The position numbers were made by a program, and so were the translations under genes. DNA of 64,000 nt, from assembly GCA_002425405.1 (NCBI GenBank), contig DIME01000188.1:1-64000 (forward strand). Direction: 5' to 3'. Shown one piece after another: positions 58,625 through 64,000 of the stretch (positions are counted from its first letter, which is position 1; every line of letters begins with the position of its first letter). A model generated the notes under the pieces. That model did no database searches. It was not told the origin of the DNA and saw only the letters and a list, made by a program, of their open reading frames with translations. Source of the stretch: Candidatus Accumulibacter vicinus. GTDB lineage: Bacteria > Pseudomonadota > Gammaproteobacteria > Burkholderiales > Rhodocyclaceae.

Positions 58625-61159
58625 ATGCTCGCAAGCACCATTCCTTCACCACCCAACAGCCTCGACAAGCCAGGCACGATCAGGGTTTTCGATTTTGCCC
58701 TGGTCGGTATCCAATTGGTGTTGCTTCTGCTTCTCTTGCGCCAATTCCAGATCGAATCCGCGGCCTTCCTGCGGCTCGCCGCCCTTGCCTTCGGCGGCTT
58801 TGCCATTCATGCCTGGCTGCCTCTGCGCTACCGTTTGCCATTCTTTCTACTCTTGAGTTTCGCGGGTATCGGGGTCGTCATGGGCTTCGAGAACGGCGCC
58901 TGGATGATCGGGATAGGGTTGCTCCTGATAGGCATCTGCCATATCCCGGTTTCCTTTACGTTGAGGGGCGCCTTGCTGCTGCTCGTGGGAGCGCTTCTGG
59001 CGGCACAACGCGCAAAGCTCCTGCCGTTTCCCTGGTCGGAAGCAATCTGGCCGATTCTCGGCTCGATGTTCATGTTCCGGCTGATCGTGTACTTCTATGA
59101 CCTGCGCCACGAAAAGGTACCGGGGACGCCAGTCCAGGCTCTGGCCTATTTCTTCATGCTGCCAAATGCCTGTTTCCCCCTTTTCCCCGTGGTTGACTAC
59201 AAGGCATTTCGCCGCAGCCATTTCGACGATGATGCCTACCGTGTCTATCAGGTCGGCATCGACTGGATGGTCCGCGGTGTCATCCATCTGATCCTGTATC
59301 GGGTGATCTACTATTACTTCACGATGGCGCCCTCCGAGGTCAACACCCCGGCCGACCTGTTGAATTACCTCGTATCGAACTTCCTGCTCTACCTGCGCGT
59401 ATCGGGCCTGTTTCACCTGATTATCGGCATGCTTTACCTGTTTGGTTTCCGTCTGTCGGAAACGCACAACCGCTACCTGCTGGCGACGAGCTTCACGGAT
59501 TTCTGGCGGCGCATCAACATCTACTGGAAAGACTTCATGCAGAAGGTCTTCTATTACCCGGTGGTGTTCAAACTGAAAAAGCTGGGGGCGACAAAGGCGC
59601 TGGTGATCGCGACGCTCTATGTTTTCGTGATGACGTGGTTCCTGCACGCCTACCAATGGTTCTGGCTGCGTGGCACGCTGCTCTTCGTGCCACAGGACAT
59701 CCTATTCTGGGCGATCCTGGGCGTTCTGGTGGTGCTCAATTCGCTCTACGAGATCAAGCATGGACGGTCGCGAAGCATCGCGGCGAAGAAGCGGACCCTG
59801 CGCGATGTCCTTCTTTCGATCGTGAAGACCTACGGCACCTTCTGGTTCATCTGTGTCCTCTGGTCTTTCTGGACGGCGGAAACCCTGGGCGACTGGTTCT
59901 CCTTATGGGGTGCCCTACACGGCGACTTCAGCTGGCAGGTGCTGGCCTGGCCAGCCGTCGTCCTGCTGGTGGTTGCCGTCGGCTCGATCCCCAAGGAGAC
60001 CTTGCGCAATATCAAGGTTTCGGCGCAGGAAGAAAGCGAGTGGATTCGCTCACGCATCGTCACTGTTGTCGCATTGATCGGACTGATTCTGATCAGTATC
60101 GAAGGGGTGGCCACCCGGATTAGCCCGAACATCGCGACGATCGTGCATTCACTACGTTCCGGACAGTTGAGCCGCCTTGATCAGGCCAAGCTGGAAAAGG
60201 GCTATTATGAAAACCTTCTGTCGGTGGATCGTTTCAACTCTCAGCTCTGGGAGGTCTATACCAAGAAACCCGCCAACTGGCTGGACGTCGACAATGCCAA
60301 TCTGAAGCGTTTCAACGGCGGCTTTGCACAAACGGAACTGATCCCGTCTTTCGTTTCTCGCACCAAGTACGGTGATATCACCATCAATCGCTGGGGAATG
60401 CGGGATCGTGACTACGCGCTGGAACCCGCTGCCGGCGTCTTTCGTGCCGCTGTCCTCGGCGCATCCTCGGTGATGGGCTGGGGTGTGGGAGACGGTGAAA
60501 CCTTCGAAGCGCTCGTCGAAGAGCGCCTGAATACCGAGCGACCGGTCGTTGGCATCGACCACTATGAATTCCTGAACTTCGGCGTTCCCGGTTATCAGCC
60601 GCTGCAGCAACTCGTGGCCTTTGAGAAAGCCATGCAGTTTCGGCCGAATGCCGTGATCTACGTCGCGACCGGACGTGAGCTGTCGCGTGCTGCGGTCTAC
60701 CTCGCCGAAGCGGTCAGGAAGCGGATCGATATCCCCTATGAGGAGTTGCGACAAATCGTTCAGCGCTCGGGGATCACGCCGGAGATGGAGGAAGCCGAGG
60801 CACTCAAGCGCCTGACGCCATACCGCAAGGAAATGCTGAATTTCGTCTACGGATCGATCGCGGCGCGCGCGCGCGCCAGCGGCACCCTCTCGATCCTGCT
60901 TTTTTTGCCACAGGTTACTGATGGGTCATGGCGAGAGGAGACGGCCGATACCCTCGCGATCGCAGCGGGTGCGGGCTTCGTGATCATTGATCTGGACGAC
61001 CTCTACAAGGGCCGCGACATCAACCAGTTGCGGCTTGCCGAGTGGGACGACCACCCGAACACGCAAGGCCATCGCCTGGTCGCAGAGCACCTGTACAAAG
61101 GACTTCTCGAGCGACGCGAGCAGGTGTTCAAGACCGACCGCATCCACCACGCACAGTAG
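58625..61159 (+). CDS. MBOAT acyltransferase fused to an SGNH hydrolase-like domain
   Basis: An 844-residue protein (ATG 58625, with AGAGGT upstream; ATG 58577 is in frame and possible). About residues 15-480 are a multi-pass MBOAT-type O-acyltransferase, with roughly ten hydrophobic helices and the putative catalytic His in VFVMTWFLHAYQWFWLRG. About residues 500-840 are an SGNH-type domain outside the membrane: block I is VLGASSVMGWGVGDGETF (GxSS rather than GDS), GVPGYQPLQQ resembles block III, and DDHPNTQGH is block V with catalytic Asp-His. MBOAT partners of SGNH domains modify envelope polymers, as DltB and DltD do. A carrier protein, an adenylation enzyme and a dehydrogenase follow. Confidence 0.85.
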   Translation: MLASTIPSPPNSLDKPGTIRVFDFALVGIQLVLLLLLLRQFQIESAAFLRLAALAFGGFAIHAWLPLRYRLPFFLLLSFAGIGVVMGFENGAWMIGIGLLLIGICHIPVSFTLRGALLLLVGALLAAQRAKLLPFPWSEAIWPILGSMFMFRLIVYFYDLRHEKVPGTPVQALAYFFMLPNACFPLFPVVDYKAFRRSHFDDDAYRVYQVGIDWMVRGVIHLILYRVIYYYFTMAPSEVNTPADLLNYLVSNFLLYLRVSGLFHLIIGMLYLFGFRLSETHNRYLLATSFTDFWRRINIYWKDFMQKVFYYPVVFKLKKLGATKALVIATLYVFVMTWFLHAYQWFWLRGTLLFVPQDILFWAILGVLVVLNSLYEIKHGRSRSIAAKKRTLRDVLLSIVKTYGTFWFICVLWSFWTAETLGDWFSLWGALHGDFSWQVLAWPAVVLLVVAVGSIPKETLRNIKVSAQEESEWIRSRIVTVVALIGLILISIEGVATRISPNIATIVHSLRSGQLSRLDQAKLEKGYYENLLSVDRFNSQLWEVYTKKPANWLDVDNANLKRFNGGFAQTELIPSFVSRTKYGDITINRWGMRDRDYALEPAAGVFRAAVLGASSVMGWGVGDGETFEALVEERLNTERPVVGIDHYEFLNFGVPGYQPLQQLVAFEKAMQFRPNAVIYVATGRELSRAAVYLAEAVRKRIDIPYEELRQIVQRSGITPEMEEAEALKRLTPYRKEMLNFVYGSIAARARASGTLSILLFLPQVTDGSWREETADTLAIAAGAGFVIIDLDDLYKGRDINQLRLAEWDDHPNTQGHRLVAEHLYKGLLERREQVFKTDRIHHAQ

Positions 61160-61187
61160 TTTGACAAACCAAACCAACGGAGGTCAC

Positions 61188-61442
61188 ATGAATACAGAAG
61201 AACTGAAACAGGCCATAAAGAATTACATCATCCAGGAGTTTCTGCCGGGCGAAAACCCCGATAACGTGACCGATGACCTCCCGCTGATCAGCAGCGGGAT
61301 TCTGGACTCGATTGCGACGCTCAAGCTCGTGCTCTTCATCGAAGAGCGCTTCGGGATTACCCTCGAAGCGCACGAAACCGACAAGGAAAACATGGATACG
61401 CTTGCCCAGATGGTCGCCACCATCGAGGCCAAGCAGAAGTGA
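61188..61442 (+). CDS. Acyl/peptidyl carrier protein
   Basis: An 84-residue four-helix carrier protein. The phosphopantetheine attachment Ser is Ser41 in SSGILDSIATLKLV. It starts at ATG 61188, 28 bases after the MBOAT-SGNH stop, with GGAGG upstream. Acidic composition and length fit ACP/PCP/DltC-type carriers. It should carry the product activated by the adjacent adenylation enzyme. Confidence 0.92.
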   Translation: MNTEELKQAIKNYIIQEFLPGENPDNVTDDLPLISSGILDSIATLKLVLFIEERFGITLEAHETDKENMDTLAQMVATIEAKQK

Positions 61443-61446
61443 GTGA

Positions 61447-63015
61447 ATGATGAGCACTCGGGCATTGCACCAGGCGTTTCTTGCCGCCGCCGAGCATTTT
61501 CCGGAGCGCATTGCCGTCGTCGAACCCGGCGAAGGAGAGATCAGCTATCGACAACTTGCCGATTTGTCGGGCCGCACGCGCGATCAACTGCGCGCACGTG
61601 GCATCGGTCGTGGTGACCGGGTTGGTCTGTACCTGCGCAAGTCAATCGATACCGTCGCCGCGATCTACGCCATCCTGCGCGCGGGCGCGGCCTATGTACC
61701 GGTTGATCCGGGCGCGCCGCCGGCTCGCAACGCGTACATCATGCACAACTGTGGGGTGAAGTTGGTGTTCAGCGAGAGCCGCGTCACAGAAAAGTTCTGT
61801 GCTGAACTTGAAGCCATCGGAGCAACACCGCAGGTGATCGCTCTCGACGACGTGGGTGCCGGACTGGCCCTGGGGCGGTGGCTCGAAACGCAATCGAGTG
61901 CACTCCCGTTTGCACAGGAGGCAGACATCAGCGCGAATGATGACGATCTTGCCTATATCCTGTACACATCGGGATCAACAGGGAAACCGAAGGGCGTGAT
62001 GCTGTCGCACAAGAATGCCGTCAGTTTTGTCGACTGGTGTTCCGAGGTCTTTGAACCTCGAGAGACGGACACTTTCTCCGCGCACGCACCGTTTCATTTT
62101 GACCTCTCGATTCTTGATCTGCACGTTTCCTTGAAGCACGGTGCCACGCTCGTGCTGATCACGGAAGATGTCGGCAAGGATCCGATGCGTTTGGCAAAGA
62201 TCATCGCAGAGCACAGGATTTCAATCTGGTACTCGGCACCATCGATTCTGGGCCTGCTTGCGCAGTTCGGAAACCTCGCCAACCTCGAGTTCCCGGATCT
62301 GCGCCACGTGTTGTTCGCCGGCGAGGTTTTCCCGGTCAAGCACCTGCGCATCCTCTGCGGTTTGTGGACGAAACCGCGATACTTCAACCTGTACGGCCCA
62401 ACCGAAACGAATGTCTGCACCTTCCACGAGGTCATCACGCCGGTACCGGAGGATCGCTCGGTACCTTATCCGATCGGGAGGGTCTGCTCGCACCTGCTCG
62501 GAAAAGTGGTTGATGAGAACGGCACGACCGTCGAGCGGGGTGCGGAAGGCGAACTGTGTATCGCGGGCCTGGGGGTCATGCAGGGTTACTGGGGACTCCC
62601 CGAGCAGACTGAGAATAGTTTCCTGGTCGATCCGCAAGGAACACGGTGGTACAAAACGGGCGACATTGTCGTCGAGGAATCCGATGGCTGCTACATCTAC
62701 CGTGGGCGGCGCGATCGCATGGTCAAACGGCGCGGCTATCGCGTCGAACTCGGCGAGATCGAAGCCGGTCTGTACAAGCATGCGCAAGTGAAGGAAGCTG
62801 CGGTTGTCGCGGTGCCCGATGAGGAAGCGGGCGTCAGGATCGTCGCACACCTGAGCTGCAAGGCGCAGGCCGTCCCGTCGTTGATCGAGATGAAACGCTT
62901 CTGTGGCGAGAACCTGCCCTTGTACATGATCCCGGACCGTTTCGTCTGGCAGCAGTCGCTTCCCAAGACCTCCACTGACAAAATCGACTATCAGCGCCTG
63001 AAGGAGATGGCTTGA
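61447..63015 (+). CDS. Stand-alone amino-acid adenylation enzyme (DltA/PltF-like)
   Basis: A 522-residue ANL-family ligase starting at tandem ATGs (61447/61450), four bases after the ACP stop. It has all core motifs: AYILYTSGSTGKPKGVMLSH (A3), HFDLSILDLHVSL, NLYGPTETNVCTFHE (A5), WYKTGDIV (A7), GRRDRMVKRRGYRVELGEIE (A8) and the lysine of KTSTDKIDYQRL (A10). The Asp in HFDLS aligns with the residue that holds the alpha-amino group of amino acids in GrsA, DltA and PltF, so it most likely activates an amino acid and loads it onto the neighbouring carrier protein. It overlaps the dehydrogenase start by one base. Confidence 0.88.
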   Translation: MMSTRALHQAFLAAAEHFPERIAVVEPGEGEISYRQLADLSGRTRDQLRARGIGRGDRVGLYLRKSIDTVAAIYAILRAGAAYVPVDPGAPPARNAYIMHNCGVKLVFSESRVTEKFCAELEAIGATPQVIALDDVGAGLALGRWLETQSSALPFAQEADISANDDDLAYILYTSGSTGKPKGVMLSHKNAVSFVDWCSEVFEPRETDTFSAHAPFHFDLSILDLHVSLKHGATLVLITEDVGKDPMRLAKIIAEHRISIWYSAPSILGLLAQFGNLANLEFPDLRHVLFAGEVFPVKHLRILCGLWTKPRYFNLYGPTETNVCTFHEVITPVPEDRSVPYPIGRVCSHLLGKVVDENGTTVERGAEGELCIAGLGVMQGYWGLPEQTENSFLVDPQGTRWYKTGDIVVEESDGCYIYRGRRDRMVKRRGYRVELGEIEAGLYKHAQVKEAAVVAVPDEEAGVRIVAHLSCKAQAVPSLIEMKRFCGENLPLYMIPDRFVWQQSLPKTSTDKIDYQRLKEMA

Positions 63016-64000
63016 TGGATTTTTCTTTCTCGGAAGAGCAGCGATTGCTGCGAGACAACATCGTCAGATTCGCCAAGGGTACGCTGAACCAGAAAGTGAT
63101 CGAGCGTGATCACAATCATGAGTTCTCTCGGGATCTGTGGCGCAAATGCGGAGAGATCGGCATTCAGGGATTGCCTGTTCCGGAGCAGTACGGCGGTTCC
63201 AATGTCGACCCGCTGACTTGCGCGATCGCCCTGGAGGCGCTTGGCTACGCCTGCCACGATGGCGGCCTGGTGTTCTCTCTGTCGGCGCATCTGCTGGCCT
63301 GCGTCGTGCCGATCTGGCGGCACGGGACCGACGCCCAGAAGCAACGTTATCTGCCGGGATTGTGTGACGGGACCTGGATCGGGTCGCATGCGATCACCGA
63401 GCCAGGCTCGGGTTCGGACACGTTTTCGATGCGCACCCGTGCCGAGAAGGTAAACGGGGGCTGGAAGATCAATGGAACCAAGACCTTTATCTCGAATGGT
63501 CCGGTTGCAGACGTGGCGATCATCTTCGCGATGACCGATCCTGGCAAGGGTTTCCACGGCGGGGTCAGCGGCTTCCTGGTGGACGCCGGGCAACAGGGAC
63601 TGTCGACCGGCAAGCCGTTTGAAAAGATGGGCTTGCGCACATCTCCGATCGGCGAATTAGTCTTTCAGGACATGTTCGTTCCCGACGACGCGGTGCTTGG
63701 AAAAGTGGGGGCCGGAGCCGCCGTTTTCGGGACGGCCATGGATTGGGAACGTGCTCTGCTCGTCGCCGGGCATATCGGCGTGATGGAACGGCTGCTGGAG
63801 ACGGCGGTCGGCTATGCGCGAACGCGCAACCAGTTCAATCAGAGCATCGGCAAGTTCCAGGCGGTCTCGCACAAGATCGCCGACATGAAGGTCCAGCTGG
63901 AAGCGGCGCGCCTGCTCGCCTATCGGGCTGCCTGGAAACTCGGCAACTCGCGTAGCGCTTCCCTCGATGCGTCCATCGGCAAGCTGTTTGTGAGCGAGTC
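63015..64000 (+). CDS. Acyl-CoA dehydrogenase family flavoprotein, cut by window end
   Basis: ATG 63015 overlaps the stop of the adenylation gene (TGATG), so the genes are coupled. 328 residues are visible with no stop. It has the acyl-CoA dehydrogenase fold: FSFSEEQRLLRDNIVRFAKG at the N-terminus, the FAD-binding ITEPGSGSD, and YARTRNQFNQSIGKFQAV. The C-terminal part, with the catalytic Glu, lies outside the window. Prolyl-carrier-protein dehydrogenases (PltE, RedW, AnaB) belong to this family and have the same operon partners, so oxidation of a carrier-bound amino-acyl group is a good candidate role; a fatty-acyl substrate is not excluded. Confidence 0.85.
   Translation, partial: MDFSFSEEQRLLRDNIVRFAKGTLNQKVIERDHNHEFSRDLWRKCGEIGIQGLPVPEQYGGSNVDPLTCAIALEALGYACHDGGLVFSLSAHLLACVVPIWRHGTDAQKQRYLPGLCDGTWIGSHAITEPGSGSDTFSMRTRAEKVNGGWKINGTKTFISNGPVADVAIIFAMTDPGKGFHGGVSGFLVDAGQQGLSTGKPFEKMGLRTSPIGELVFQDMFVPDDAVLGKVGAGAAVFGTAMDWERALLVAGHIGVMERLLETAVGYARTRNQFNQSIGKFQAVSHKIADMKVQLEAARLLAYRAAWKLGNSRSASLDASIGKLFVSE

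Noticed and set aside
1..64000. tRNA, rRNA, CRISPR arrays, insertion sequences, prophage or attachment sites
   Set aside because: Looked for by eye; no cloverleaf, repeat-spacer pattern, transposase or integrase was seen.

Overview
The window looks like a chromosomal segment of a GC-rich betaproteobacterium. The best guess is order Rhodocyclales, of the Accumulibacter/Dechloromonas/Azoarcus type. That guess rests on gene order and protein style: trmJ-cysE-iscR-(second desulfurase)-iscS-iscU-iscA-hscBA-fdx-iscX; lpd-odhB-odhA-gltA-sdhEBADC with a divergent gntR/mdh pair; and gyrA-pheA-hisC-tyrA-aroA/cmk-rpsA-ihfB-lapB-hldE-hldD-cysM. No RNA gene, insertion sequence, prophage or CRISPR array was seen.

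Layout. Bases 1-4422 (+) hold a four-gene membrane/periplasm module: a solute-binding-like protein cut by the window edge, a lipoprotein fusing a binding domain to a VWA domain, a small XpaC-like membrane protein, and TelA. Next come a divergent Lrp-type regulator and leuA. Bases 6.9-13.3 kb (-) are a signalling and accessory stretch: a REC-DUF3369-GGDEF-EAL protein beside the vestige of a histidine kinase, a SixA-Nudix fusion, a PQQ-type sugar dehydrogenase and a large protein with an HPr-like domain. Bases 13.6-20.4 kb (-) are the complete ISC iron-sulfur operon under an IscR-type promoter, followed by cysE and trmJ, with suhB divergent. Bases 23-26.7 kb carry an EEP-family phosphodiesterase, a coupled lipoprotein/SRPBCC pair and a metallo-beta-lactamase-fold hydrolase.

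Bases 26.7-39.4 kb are the TCA block: 2-oxoglutarate dehydrogenase, citrate synthase, succinate dehydrogenase, a GntR/UTRA regulator and malate dehydrogenase. Iron-sulfur assembly (ISC) and flavin insertion (SdhE) supply the cofactors these enzymes need. Bases 39.7-43.9 kb are small mixed genes: a MazG-like pyrophosphohydrolase, a 30-residue small protein coupled to a DUF2189 membrane protein, an orphan amino-acid binding protein, a DUF3616 protein and a PolB-type exonuclease. Bases 44-58.1 kb (-) run from cysM and LPS-heptose genes through lapB, ihfB and rpsA to the aromatic amino-acid block and gyrA. Two expected neighbours are altered: lapA is reduced to a vestige, and serC is absent between gyrA and pheA.

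The most interesting region is at the right edge (58.6 kb onward, +). It holds an MBOAT-SGNH fusion, a free acyl/peptidyl carrier protein, a stand-alone amino-acid-type adenylation enzyme and an acyl-CoA dehydrogenase homologue cut by the window end. The first three components parallel the Dlt (D-alanylation) machinery. The last three parallel the prolyl-to-pyrrolyl carrier-protein trio of pyoluteorin- and prodigiosin-type pathways. Together they suggest an envelope acylation system that transfers an oxidised amino-acyl group. The left-edge SBP/VWA/XpaC/TelA module is the second candidate for a poorly described system.
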